Below are positions 1-9,315 of a DNA stretch of 43,536 nt, piece by piece. Under the pieces are notes generated by a model. The model was not told the DNA's origin. It searched no databases and saw nothing but the letters and a program-made list of their open reading frames with translations. Numbering within the stretch: position 1 is the stretch's first letter; each line of letters starts with the position of its first letter. The translations under genes were made by a program, and so were the position numbers. Where the stretch lies: NCBI GenBank assembly GCA_023091735.1, contig JALKBU010000391.1:1-43536 (forward strand), read 5' to 3'. The DNA comes from Trichomonas tenax (Eukaryota > Parabasalia > Trichomonadida > Trichomonadidae).

Positions 1-231
1 TTCAATAACTTTCATGTGTATAATCGCCCTCAAATCAATTAATGAATTAGTTGCATTTTTAATTTTAAGCGTATAAGAGGCATTTGAATCAATAATACAC
101 ATAAAAATATCATATGCTGCATAGTAGTGCATACATTTATGCTGGAAATCGTATATTTTTGGACGGTTTGAAATGCAATCAATGATTTGATAGATATATA
201 GACCGTGCCACTTACACCACTGGATAGACAA
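1..231 (-). CDS. Partial open frame cut by left edge, unknown
   Basis: On the minus strand 77 codons are open without a stop, from just after a TAG (232-234 on the plus strand) to the left edge. The product contains HKCMHYYAAYDIFMCIID and then a segment rich in Ile, Asn and Leu. The make-up resembles the alpha-helical N-terminal regions of trichomonad ankyrin proteins, but I cannot assign a family. No clear initiator precedes it and no ATG lies near its upstream end, so it may be an internal part of a gene, a pseudogene fragment or chance. Confidence 0.3.
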   Translation of the reverse strand, partial: MSIQWCKWHGLYIYQIIDCISNRPKIYDFQHKCMHYYAAYDIFMCIIDSNASYTLKIKNATNSLIDLRAIIHMKVIE

Positions 232-234
232 CTA

Positions 235-1457
235 TCAATATGTACATGAAAGTACTTTCAAATCGAAAAAATATTGATCAGATAAAAAGTTATGAAGGTC
301 GCGGGACTACACCGCAGAAGGAAAAATACTGCCCAAAATTTGCTCATTGGTAACATTACATATCATATTTTCGACTTTACATGACAAATATCAGATAATA
401 TGTGTTAAAAATAGTGACTTTCGTTATTTTACATGTCAAAATTCTCTGCAATCTCATGGAGGCATGGAGATCCTCAAGTTAAATAGACAAGCAAATGCTA
501 TTCACATACTCAGCACCCCTGAAAAGCACGTAAATATCTTCTCAGTTTGGCTTGATAGGGGGTTCACTCATTAAAAATCGCAAAACTCAAAAAAGTCAAG
601 GGAAAAAAAATTCAATGTTATTAGTTAAAATTTTGATAAATTCACAATTTATTCAACCTACCATATATACTTAACAAGAATCAAAATCTCTCCTTACCTG
701 ATTTAGATAAAGATTAACGAAATAATGTTAAAATATTTGTTAACTTTCATTTAATTTGTGATTTTAGAAACAAAATCCAATATTTCTTTAAAACAAATAA
801 ACACATATGATTTATTTTACTATATGATAACATTTTCACTCTAATTTTTTGCATTAAAATTACTCTATTGAACTAAAATTCATATTGAAAATGATATTCT
901 ATATGATAGACATTCAGATTCTATCACACAAATATCTATATATTGTAGATTTACATAAATTTATTCAAAATATTCTAGAATTCATCTATAAAATTCAATT
1001 TTCTTGTAATAATGAAGCTGCATATGCACAAGATAAGTTAAATTTTTCTTCACTAAACATTGTATCGATTCAATATTGTCGAAAGGTGATTTCAAATTAA
1101 GGAACTTTTCCAGCATTTAAAAATATCAAATTATTTTGAAATTATTACAGATGAAAACACAAAATTCTGTTATCTCGGATTTGAACCAAGATTTTGTAGC
1201 AATTGTCCATAACAAACTCACAATGTTCCATAAAATTAGTGTTTAACACACCCGAGGCCTTTTGCTTGAATCAGATCCTTTTCATTGTCTCTGACTTGCC
1301 ATTTTTCCATGAAATGACATTAACAATTCGAAATCTGGGTGTGTATTTCTGTCGTTGATATTTGGAAATTGCTGCATGACCCGAGATAAAAATCATAAAT
1401 CAATAAATAAAGGTAGAACACCACCAAAAATGCAAAAACACCCTTAACTTATCCACA
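235..1457. other. Intergenic, no supported gene
   Basis: AT-rich spacer. It contains two copies of the dispersed word TTTACATGWC at 376-385 and 428-437. The open frames at 347-574 and 885-1100 begin at TTG, and neither shows a recognisable domain or an initiator, so I do not call them genes. The 360-470 stretch loosely resembles the outer terminal inverted repeat of the transposon at 23.6-25.5 kb. Confidence 0.5.
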
Positions 1458-1736
1458 TTATACATTCCGATATGATGAAATTATATGCAATCGCTGCGGG
1501 GTAAAGAATTTCAAATCTAAATCTTTTATTCGACTTATACGCCAGAGTAAACTTAACACCAAGAATATCGCCATGCTTCTAATGAAGAATAAGTCATCTA
1601 CTGTCCAAAATATGTCAACATATTTAATCCGACCAAATTTCCCAATTTTTAGCAAGGGAATGATCGCAAACAATTCATTTATGCATCTAATGAAAATCGC
1701 TTCTTTACAAATAATAAATAATGTAGTACGTAGCAT
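1458..1736 (-). CDS. Hypothetical hydrophobic ORF, 92 aa
   Basis: The frame starts at an ATG and encodes a basic, hydrophobic protein with two possible membrane stretches (LFIICKEAIFIRCINELFAIIPLL near residue 6 split by charges, and MAIFLVLSLLW near residue 55), ending in ISSYRNV. I do not recognise a family. The complementary strand is also open over 1573-1761, which lowers the value of openness as evidence. No initiator motif is evident. It could be a remnant of a multipass membrane protein or a chance ORF. Confidence 0.22.
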   Translation of the reverse strand: MLRTTLFIICKEAIFIRCINELFAIIPLLKIGKFGRIKYVDIFWTVDDLFFIRSMAIFLVLSLLWRISRIKDLDLKFFTPQRLHIISSYRNV

Positions 1737-1767
1737 TTTTAATTTTTTACTGAATACTTAGAACTAG

Positions 1768-2321
1768 CAAGAGCATTGCAAGCTAAGTAGCAACAAGCAA
1801 GATAATAACAAATTAACTAATTTCAAGCTAAGTCAGCACAATCTAAGTCACCACAATCTCAGTGACAACAATCTCCCTGTTAATTTCACTATTTCCGGTG
1901 ATGAATCACACCCAGAGTCACCAAGCGGTGATTTAAAGAGCGAAAAAATAAAATGATAGGTATCAGCAAGATGATTTAAAAAGAAACTCTAAGTTCGTTA
2001 GACTTTTCAGTAACACTTAAATTTTCTCTTGATGAGAATGTAACCAAAAATGAAGAAGTTTTCTTCTTCCTGTTAAACGTCCGCTTTGTTCCTCCATACA
2101 AATGAGGAGTTTTTGACTTGCAATATGCAAATCAGCAATTCCCATATGGACCTTTAGATCCAACTCCAGACAATGGCAAGAAAGGATTGAGCAAGAAGAC
2201 AATCATTTACATTTCCGTAGGAGCAGCAGCATTGCTTTTAATCATCGTCATCACCGTCGTTTCAATTATAATTTGCCGTCGTCGCAAATACGATGGCAAA
2301 TCAAATGAAATCACAAATTAA
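1768..2321 (+). pseudogene. Broken type I surface membrane protein (3' end)
   Basis: Two open segments together look like the 3' end of a single-pass surface protein. Segment 1 (1768-1956) encodes a Ser/Asn/Pro-rich stretch including NLPVNFTISGDESHPESPSG. Segment 2 (1980-2321), in another frame, encodes an extracellular-like stretch (VTLKFSLDENVTKNEEVFFF), is interrupted by an in-frame TGA at 2103-2105, then continues through a membrane segment (IIYISVGAAALLLIIVITVV) to a basic tail starting CRRRKYDGK. This ectodomain, one helix and short basic tail is the layout of many trichomonad surface proteins. At least one frameshift and one nonsense codon make it a pseudogene. No ATG start is visible. 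Confidence 0.65.
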
Positions 2322-2394
2322 CTCTTTTAACAATTTAATAATTAAACAATATTTTCAGGTAATGAAAAAAAAAACATATTTATTATAAATTTTT

Positions 2395-3630
2395 CTAATC
2401 AAATGTTATAAGAGGAGCTTCAGAGTATGAAATCATGCTATTATAAAGTGCTGTATCAATAGGATCGAGATTATCGATGTCTAACAAATCTGCTGTAAAT
2501 GTAACAATATCTCTCCAGTTTGTTGTTAGTGCTTTGAGTCCTTCTATTGTAGGAAGTCCTTCCTCGGATCCTAGTAATGATAAAAGAGTATATGGACTAA
2601 ATGTTGCTGCAGCAATGATTCCTTTCATCTCGAAATCAAAGTTTTCACAACCACTTCCATTAAACGTTATAGGTGGAGCACATAATGGTGAAAGAACTTC
2701 AGCACAGAGATGTCTAATTGTGTTCCAATACTTCGGAGGAAGAGAGAATTTCTCTATAAGACCTGTAACGAGTTTCTTGTATGTTGTCTTGTTTGGAGAG
2801 TTATAGAAGTCTGAAATTGGTCTTAGTTTCGATCTGAGGCATTGCAAAAAGTCCTCAAATAGCGCTGGTTGCTGTTCCTGTGAAGCAGCGAAACAGATAT
2901 TTAATTGATTGATTAAAGGATTTTCTTGAGTTTCTGTGTACTTCGATTTTAATGATTGAATAGCGTTAATGTATTGCTTCTGCTTTATTTCGCATAGGGA
3001 AAGCTTTGTAACGAAATTAACGCTGTTTTGATCGAGAGACGCAATCATATCATTATTTAAATCCAATTTCGAAAAATCGACGATAGGAATGTAGTATTGT
3101 GGGATCACATCCTTAGAAGCAAGTAATGATGCGCAATAAGCAACAGAATCTTTCAATTTTCTCGTATATTCAACACAATTCGAAGAAATAAGCTTTTTGA
3201 GTTCCAGGATGTTCTCTTCAAGTACCAAAACATTCCTCCACAAGTCTTGAATTCTTGGAATCGCTTTTAATTCTGGACATGGGTGTTGAATTTCACATTT
3301 CACGCCAGAACTTCCCTCACTTATAAATTTCTCGAATTGCATTACTAATTTGAGTGCTAAATACATTTGCAACTGAATAAGTTGATCTCGAAGCTGAATA
3401 TCGCCAGGAAGCATTCTATTATCGATAAATCTAAAGTACAATGCGTCGTTGATGATTTTATGCGATTCTAACCACATCGAAAGCTTCGGAATTTGTCTCA
3501 TAATATTCGGATTGCCTAAAATGTTTTGTACAGTAATACGGGGCATCTCGTTGAGTCTGGAATCTTCGAGGGAGACAGAGTGGACTTCTGGTTTCTTCTC
3601 CACATCGATGATTTTCTTTAGAAAGTGCAT
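2395..3630 (-). CDS. Hypothetical protein, 411 aa, mostly helical
   Basis: A 411-codon frame from an ATG at 3630, with no signal peptide or membrane segment. It begins MHFLKKIIDVEKKPEVHSV and has long helical-looking stretches (residues about 45-100 and 120-160), then a C-terminal half containing LPPKYWNTIRHLCAEVLSP and NFDFEMKGIIAAATFSPYTL. I do not recognise the family; helical trafficking or exocyst-type proteins are possible but unsupported. TCACCG sits directly before the ATG and may be part of a weak initiator. It is divergent from the transporter pseudogene that starts 19 bases away. The long clean frame makes it a real gene despite the unknown function. Confidence 0.75.
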   Translation of the reverse strand: MHFLKKIIDVEKKPEVHSVSLEDSRLNEMPRITVQNILGNPNIMRQIPKLSMWLESHKIINDALYFRFIDNRMLPGDIQLRDQLIQLQMYLALKLVMQFEKFISEGSSGVKCEIQHPCPELKAIPRIQDLWRNVLVLEENILELKKLISSNCVEYTRKLKDSVAYCASLLASKDVIPQYYIPIVDFSKLDLNNDMIASLDQNSVNFVTKLSLCEIKQKQYINAIQSLKSKYTETQENPLINQLNICFAASQEQQPALFEDFLQCLRSKLRPISDFYNSPNKTTYKKLVTGLIEKFSLPPKYWNTIRHLCAEVLSPLCAPPITFNGSGCENFDFEMKGIIAAATFSPYTLLSLLGSEEGLPTIEGLKALTTNWRDIVTFTADLLDIDNLDPIDTALYNSMISYSEAPLITFD

Positions 3631-3648
3631 CGGTGAAAAAATTTTTAT

Positions 3649-4107
3649 TTGTCACATTTTATTATCGATGAATTTACTCTCGAGGGAGATAATGATGCAA
3701 TGATCACAATTATCAATCTTACGAATGATATAGTCACTGTTCCGATATTTCTAATTGTCGCCAACATCTTTCACATCAGAGAGAACAACAAAAAACACGC
3801 AGAAAACAATGAAGGAATCGTTGAAAAATTTTCGTTCAAAATTCTGTTCATAATCGTGAAGAACATTATTCTCAATCCATTTATGTTTGGAAACATCATA
3901 AGCGTCATATGGGCAGCCATAGGATAGCAATTCCATGTTTTTATTCAATCAGTTGCTGATTTAGCTGCAAATGGTGTTTTAGCGAGCTGTTTGTTATGTG
4001 TTGGTGGATTTTTGTCACAGAATGGTATCATTGCTTGTCCATTGCCACAATTTTTCTTTTGCATTTTCGTTAGACATTTTAAATATATATATTATGTCAA
4101 TATTTAA
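3649..4107 (+). pseudogene. Auxin efflux carrier-like transporter, 3' fragment with stop
   Basis: Reading from 3649 gives about 150 residues resembling the last third of a membrane transport protein of the AEC type (PF03547). A hydrophobic stretch (IVTVPIFLIVANIF) is followed by a charged loop, then NIILNPFMFGNIISVIWAAIG, a TAG at 3925-3927, and in the same frame a continuation (QSVADLAANGVLASCLLCVG) that ends in GIIACPLPQFFFCIFVRHF and a TAA. In the family, the Asn-Pro before an internal helix and a final helix pair with Leu/Gly-rich sequence occupy this position. The N-terminal two thirds are absent, because a stop lies just upstream. The frame is 5'-truncated and carries a nonsense codon. 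The family call comes from my reading of the pattern, not a search. Confidence 0.55.
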
Positions 4108-4707
4108 AACATGCATTGAATAATTTTGGCAAATCTCATTGAACTTGAATTTTTCTTAACCCACTCATCGAAAAACAATGTGTTTATTTATACATAGATT
4201 CAGTTTAATATCGAAATTTCTTTTCAGTGCCCACAGGCTTTTTTTATAATAGTTGCTCAACACTCAAAATAGCATTTAAAAGTAAAAATCAAAAAAGGTT
4301 ATTGGGAAATAAGGTTCCTGATTTTTGCTTTATTTTTCGATCCCTAAACTAGACTTGCAAAAATCCTAAAAATACAACTTTAGCTATTTCACACTTATTA
4401 TCGGTCTGGATGCAAGGGTTTGATTTTCGAGCTCATTGGCGACATTTTTTTTAAACTGATAATATTTACGCCTTTATCTCATTAATTTCTAAAAATAGCT
4501 TTAGAGGATCATGATCCATGATTCATATCCGCACATGCCATCACTGACTTCCTCATATTATCGACATTCATGTATATCCAGATGATAACCTTATTTAAAA
4601 CCCGAGTTTCTCTAAATTTCTCTATTTTTCATTTGACAAAACTGTCATGTAAACTTTACATGACATAGAGTTTTTAACACGAACATAACATAACGTAAAC
4701 AACTTGT
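4108..4707. other. Intergenic with a perfect 21-base inverted motif
   Basis: No gene seen. At 4644-4664 the dispersed word occurs as two arms, GTCATGTAAA and TTTACATGAC, separated by a single C. The pair lies about 45 bases before the ATGs at 4708 and 4711. Confidence 0.5.
4644..4664. repeat. Perfect inverted pair GTCATGTAAA / TTTACATGAC
   Basis: Ten-base arms, one-base spacer, no mismatch. The same word occurs singly or in pairs in many spacers of this window. It could be a protein-binding site or a relic of transposon ends. Confidence 0.8.
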
Positions 4708-4814
4708 ATGATGTCACTATCTGCCGCAGTTGATCAACAATCTCTTTGCCAGACAGTCCACTATTATGGCTTCATTACCGTTAGCAATAGGAAGTTTCCT
4801 TTTAGCTCATCAGA

Positions 4815-5060
4815 ATGGAACAGGACCTGGTTGTGCATCTTTTCCTTCTATTCGAAATCAGTATGGCAAGATGGGCGAAGCATTTGAATGAACTGGAAAA
4901 AGAAAAAAAGGCTGCTGAAAACAGGGAGCTCTTATTGAAGGATAAAATACAAAGAACTAAAAAGACCACCCCACTTAATACACAACGAGAAGAAAAGAAT
5001 GCCACAACCAAAGGAACAAAAAACATGAAAAGGGAAAATCCATATCCTAAACATATTTAA
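4815..5060 (+). CDS. Hypothetical charged coiled-coil ORF, 81 aa
   Basis: The frame starts at an ATG and encodes a hydrophobic start (LVVHLFLLFEIS) followed by a highly charged, heptad-like stretch (ELEKEKKAAENRELLLKDKI) and a basic tail. A different frame starting at the ATGs at 4708/4711 is open to about 4882 and overlaps it, so this may be a frameshifted remnant of a longer gene whose N-terminus is in the other frame. There is no family match and no good initiator. It could be chance in AT-rich DNA. Confidence 0.3.
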   Translation: MEQDLVVHLFLLFEISMARWAKHLNELEKEKKAAENRELLLKDKIQRTKKTTPLNTQREEKNATTKGTKNMKRENPYPKHI

Positions 5061-6103
5061 AAATGAGGCCGTGTGTAAATTTACATTCACATTCTAAATG
5101 AAATATGCTTTTATCCTTTGTACAATATGTTCCAGAAATAATAACTTTGTTTATTACATCAAATTCAATCATATGATAATATAAAATTTCTGCTATCCAA
5201 ATATTTATTGGTTGCTATTTTTTATCAAATTGCCTTTTACAACTTTGAGCGGTATCAGAGTCTGTTTCAAATTTTGAAATGTGTGTTTCATTATTTAATT
5301 AAAGCATCCAGAAAAATTATACGATCGAGCTACTTAATGTTAATTGTTATTGTTATTGATAACAAACAATTCTTGTAGGCAACTACTTGTCAAATTAAGA
5401 TACGAGTGGCTCAAAATATTATTGAAAAGATGGAAAATGCTGAGCAGAAAAAATAACTGCTGAGTAGCAAATATATATATAAAGCCATATAAAAATGGAA
5501 ATACCAGAGAAGTCATTGAAGCATTTCAGTCAATTATGTGAACTATTTATTCAACATGTGAAATTAATTCTTGATTAATAATTATTTCAAGTCCTCATTT
5601 TACCTCAGACAATTAACTGCGAATTTCAGTATTTAATAAATTCAAAAGAAGAAGTATACTGAAATTTAGATGCATTGTTCTGACAGCACATTAAGAATTT
5701 TTTGCTAAAGGTTCTCAATTGAGTAAAGCTTTAAATATTTTGAGGTCAATTCTGAATGATAGATTGTTGATAAAAACACTAAATTCTCACTCACAAGCAA
5801 TTTTATTCACTAAAAACGCAATAAATTCGCTTATCAATTTAAAACCACCCAATTAATATATAAGCAGATGTGTACTTTTGTATTTTTGCTTGAAACTATG
5901 CATAATAAATACATTATATACATGTGTACTTCACCCAGAATATTTTTGAAATTTGTCTTTTAGTTTTCGAGATACGCAATATCGCAAAATAAATCTTAAT
6001 TCTTTTTCATTCAAATTTGAATGCTAAAAAATTATATTTTTCACCTTTACAGTTATTTTTTGAAAAAAATCACTTTTTTAAACTGGTGAAAATTAGTTGA
6101 TTT
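5061..6103. other. Intergenic, nothing recognised
   Basis: AT-rich sequence of about 1 kb with no open frame of note, no structural RNA that I can recognise, and no repeat shared with the rest of the window. Confidence 0.5.
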
Positions 6104-6764
6104 TTATTCAGTCATTTGCCTAGCAAAAGCATCAGCAGCCTCAATTGTTGAAATTGAGGTATATTTTGTATAACAAGAAGATTTCCATCTTCCAAGTTGT
6201 TTGATTTCACAATCTTTAAAACCATGAATGGCGGCGCTGTGAGCCGCCCCTTTACGGAAACTGTGCATACAAAGATTATGGTAAATTTGGCAGTCAAAAA
6301 AATTTTTCATTGATTTTTCTTCTGTAATATTGATAATTAAGATTAAATATAATTTGACAATTCTTTTGTCTTTGCTTTTCGACATAAGGCAAGAACCAAT
6401 TATTTGGCGATAAAATGTGATCATTTGGAGAAATCACAATTAGAGTTTGACGAAACTGTGATGTTTTAGACACATTTAAGATTAGAATAATTCTTCCTTC
6501 CTTATCGAGAGAAATTTGATTTGCTCTTAAATTTAAACATTCAGATATCCGTAAGAAACCAAAGTACATAATTGAACAAAAGGGCAAAAACCATTTATCA
6601 TATGTAGCATTTTGGTAAACAAAAACAAGTTTTCGTAAATCAGAATCGTAAACACCTTCTTTGGCCTTAGCAACTCCTAGAATTGCCAATTGTCTCATTG
6701 CAGCAAGGAAGAAGTTCCTAAAATTGTTTGTTTTTGTTATATCTGGCAAGTTTTCAACTGACAT
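6104..6764 (-). pseudogene. Tyrosine recombinase (phage-integrase fold), frameshifted
   Basis: Two overlapping frames (6294-6764 and 6104-6424) make one tyrosine recombinase catalytic domain. The upstream frame carries a helical N-terminal part and the first catalytic Arg in GFLRISECLNLRANQI, followed by the beta-strand Lys region (NVSKTSQFRQT). The downstream frame carries the H-x-x-R box (HSFRKGAAH), the H/W position (LGRWKS) and the nucleophile Tyr in CYTKYTS. All catalytic positions of the family are therefore present but split by a frameshift between about 6300 and 6424. In the upstream frame there is a stop shortly 5' of the first ATG, so the N-terminus is also lost or shifted. Such recombinases in protists usually belong to mobile elements. 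No element ends were found around it. Confidence 0.7.
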
Positions 6765-6942
6765 TTTGTTTCGAAGAGATGCGAGAAGTAACTTTAAATA
6801 TCCAATTGTTGTTTGTAGTTAGTAATAAACATTTGGCAGAATCTGCGATTGCACCGCAGCTCCGCGAAATGTTAGTATTGTGACAATTTACATTTAATAT
6901 TAGCCCTAAAGGTAAAAATATGATTGATTTATACAATACCAA

Positions 6943-8034
6943 TAGTTATTCCATAATTTTTACGATATTATTATCGTTAAGGTTTGTTAAAAATGCTTTG
7001 CATTCAATATGATGGTGAAAATTATTATCCTCAAATATCACTTTTCATGGTAGTCGCCCCTTAAGAATGAATTTGTGTTATGACATGTAAATGTATTTTT
7101 ATCACGTAAATTGGTAGCTAAAGTTACATGACGAAAATTTATTCAAAAGTGGAAAATATGGAAAGTGCACAAAAATTTTGAAGGAATGATCGCAGTTGTT
7201 CCGATTTACTAAACAAAACTCCATTAAGCAGGTCCCGGTTTTTATCCATCACTCATTTTTTATCAATCGTTCATTTTGTTCGTTGAAAATCTAATGTCAC
7301 CACACTCATGAGAGCTCGAAAACAGCAAAATAACAATGAGCTCTCAAAATCTAATGCCTTGATAAGAATTTGATTGAAATATCATTGATTTTTGATAGCG
7401 AATTTTGAAGCAACGATTATTTTCGATTCAAACTCAGTGAAGTGAAAAATTACTTCGAAAAATAAATTTTTGAGATCACATCTTGTTGTCGTCGCCAGAC
7501 TCGATTTTATGATGTTTCCCGCTCTTTTAAACTACATTTTTAATCTAGGTACTCTACGGGCGTGTTTCTCACAATATTGAGGGGGACCCCTTGAAAAATT
7601 GAGAGGAGTACCTAGATTTAAAAAATGTAGTTTAGTATTAAACATGTTGATACATTGAAAATTAATCAAATTCTATTTAAAATTCGCGCAAAAATCAATT
7701 TTGAGAATCAAAACTATGGGCAAATATGTTTTAATATAGTATTATGATGAAACAAAACAAAATAAAAATAGCGGTTTTTTAAATCAGTCTAAAAATTAAA
7801 ATTTATTAAGAAATTGTATATAGCAAATTGAAATTGATTCAAATTTTCGATTTTAAGAAAATTAATTAAAAATTTTCAAAACTTTGAAATCACACTTTTT
7901 ATCAAATGTAAATTCTAAATTTTGAACTATTTTTCATAAAACGTTTGATAAAAATCAATTTGCAAGAATATGCTTTAGCAAGTTGTTCTCACAATCTTTG
8001 TTTACAATTTGCGATCAAAGCTCTCAAATTGACA
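6943..8034. other. Intergenic with a foldback element
   Basis: No gene seen. It holds GACATGTAAA at 7082-7091 and GTTACATGAC at 7123-7132, an 8-base GAGAGCTC/GAGCTCTC pair near 7308-7345, and the foldback repeat at 7528-7634. Confidence 0.5.
7528..7634. repeat. 107-bp foldback (MITE-like) element
   Basis: The left arm 7528-7554 and right arm 7606-7634 are inverted copies differing by a two-base length change in an A/T run. The ends read TAAACTACATTTTT and AAAAAATGTAGTTTA. The loop is about 51 bases and contains a G/C-rich GGGGGACCCC. One arm recurs alone at 11470-11491. Confidence 0.7.
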
Positions 8035-8044
8035 TCACAAAATT
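8035..8044 (+). promoter_or_regulatory. Putative initiator (Inr) of membrane protein gene
   Basis: TCACAAAATT lies 6 bases before the ATG and fits the trichomonad TCA-Y-W initiator core. Confidence 0.5.
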
Positions 8045-8049
8045 AAAAA

Positions 8050-8730
8050 ATGAACCAAGCATTGTCTGCTCTCTTCAAGCTTTCCATCTTCGTTGGTGGA
8101 ATGTTCGGCGTTGTAAAGCACGTCAGCTTCCTCGCGAATCCGTGCATCCTTTTGTCCTATTTCACCCTAATTTCCAACATATGTTGCGCTATGATGTCGT
8201 TAGTTTCTGCTATTATACTTATCACTGGCATAAATCTGAGGTCGAAGATATATTTCAGACTGAAAGGTGCTTTTATTATCATGATCTACATAACACACTT
8301 CGTTTTCACGTTTATTCTTGCGCCACAGTTCAAGACTGCAGGATTCACTGAGATCCCACCTATGTTCACCGATGTATCGAACCTATTCGTTCACTTCATC
8401 ACTCCTTGGATGTTTATTTTGGATTATGTATTTTTTGATGTGAAAGGAATGTTTGTCTATTCAGATGCTTTCCTTTGGCTTGGAATTTGCCTGTTGTATC
8501 CTCCTTTCGCGTATTTCAGGATCTGGCTTGGTGGATCTTTCGATTTAGGCGTTGGCAACAAATTCCCGTATTTCTTCCTTGACTACGAGCAGTTCGATAT
8601 CCCGCTCGTTGCATTGGTGATCACAGGTTTAGCAATTATGATTCTTTTGCTTGGATTTGGATTTGTATACGTAGATAAGCGAATTGATAGATACTTCGCA
8701 TCGAAGATACCTTCAGTCCATGTTGTATAA
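8050..8730 (+). CDS. Pr6Pr / FAR-17a (AIG1)-like multipass membrane protein
   Basis: 226 residues with about six membrane helices. The blocks in order match the Pr6Pr family and the related FAR-17a/AIG1 group: SYFTLISN (residues 36-43), LFVHFITPWMFILDYVFF (112-129), LLYPPFAYFRIWLGGSF, then KFPYFFLDYEQF and a last helix followed by a basic tail. In the AIG1/ADTRP hydrolases a membrane-embedded Thr and His act on fatty-acid esters of hydroxy fatty acids. T39 and H115 sit where those residues would be, so a lipid hydrolase role is possible but inferred. The ATG follows an initiator by 6 bases. It is convergent with pyruvate kinase. The alternative is an uncharacterised Pr6Pr membrane protein without that activity. 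Confidence 0.8.
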   Translation: MNQALSALFKLSIFVGGMFGVVKHVSFLANPCILLSYFTLISNICCAMMSLVSAIILITGINLRSKIYFRLKGAFIIMIYITHFVFTFILAPQFKTAGFTEIPPMFTDVSNLFVHFITPWMFILDYVFFDVKGMFVYSDAFLWLGICLLYPPFAYFRIWLGGSFDLGVGNKFPYFFLDYEQFDIPLVALVITGLAIMILLLGFGFVYVDKRIDRYFASKIPSVHVV

Positions 8731-9315
8731 TATTGTTTTATTCTTTTCTCTAGATTTTCATCCTAAATCTACTCATTTTCAATATTTATTCGCTATTTAA
8801 CGATATATATAAAGGCATCGATTGCTTTACTTACAGGCTGCAATGTGTTAGTATTTGGATAAATAAAACAATTTAATTAAATTTTAAACCAAAATATATC
8901 TTTTAATTATGAGAGGTTTTTGGGCCTGAAGAGAAGGCTGCTGTAGTTGTGCTATCATATAAATCATCCCATGAGCATTCAAAGATCTTTTTAAATATGA
9001 AGAATAAATCTCAAATTATCGTATCATTCAAAATGAAGTTTTAATATCATCGAACAAAATTCGACTATAAGTATTACTATAACTCCTATGATATGTATCA
9101 TTTAAACAGCTCCATTTAGATTTTAATAAAGGATTAATTCAATCGATTATCTCTAAGCTTAATTCTCGTATTTCTCCTCCTTTTGATTATCATTAAGCTA
9201 ATGCTATTGTTGTTACAATAGGAAAAATGTAATATTACAACATTTTTTATATTTATAGCTCAAAAATGAAATAAAGCATAAAGAGATTGGGAAATTACAT
9301 GTTTAACTAGATATT
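8731..9315. other. Intergenic between convergent genes
   Basis: AT-rich 3'-flank shared by the membrane protein and pyruvate kinase genes. No ORF or repeat recognised. Confidence 0.5.

Noticed and set aside
7300..7350. GAGAGCTC / GAGCTCTC inverted pair
   Set aside because: Eight bases with a ~30-base loop is weak and not shared elsewhere.
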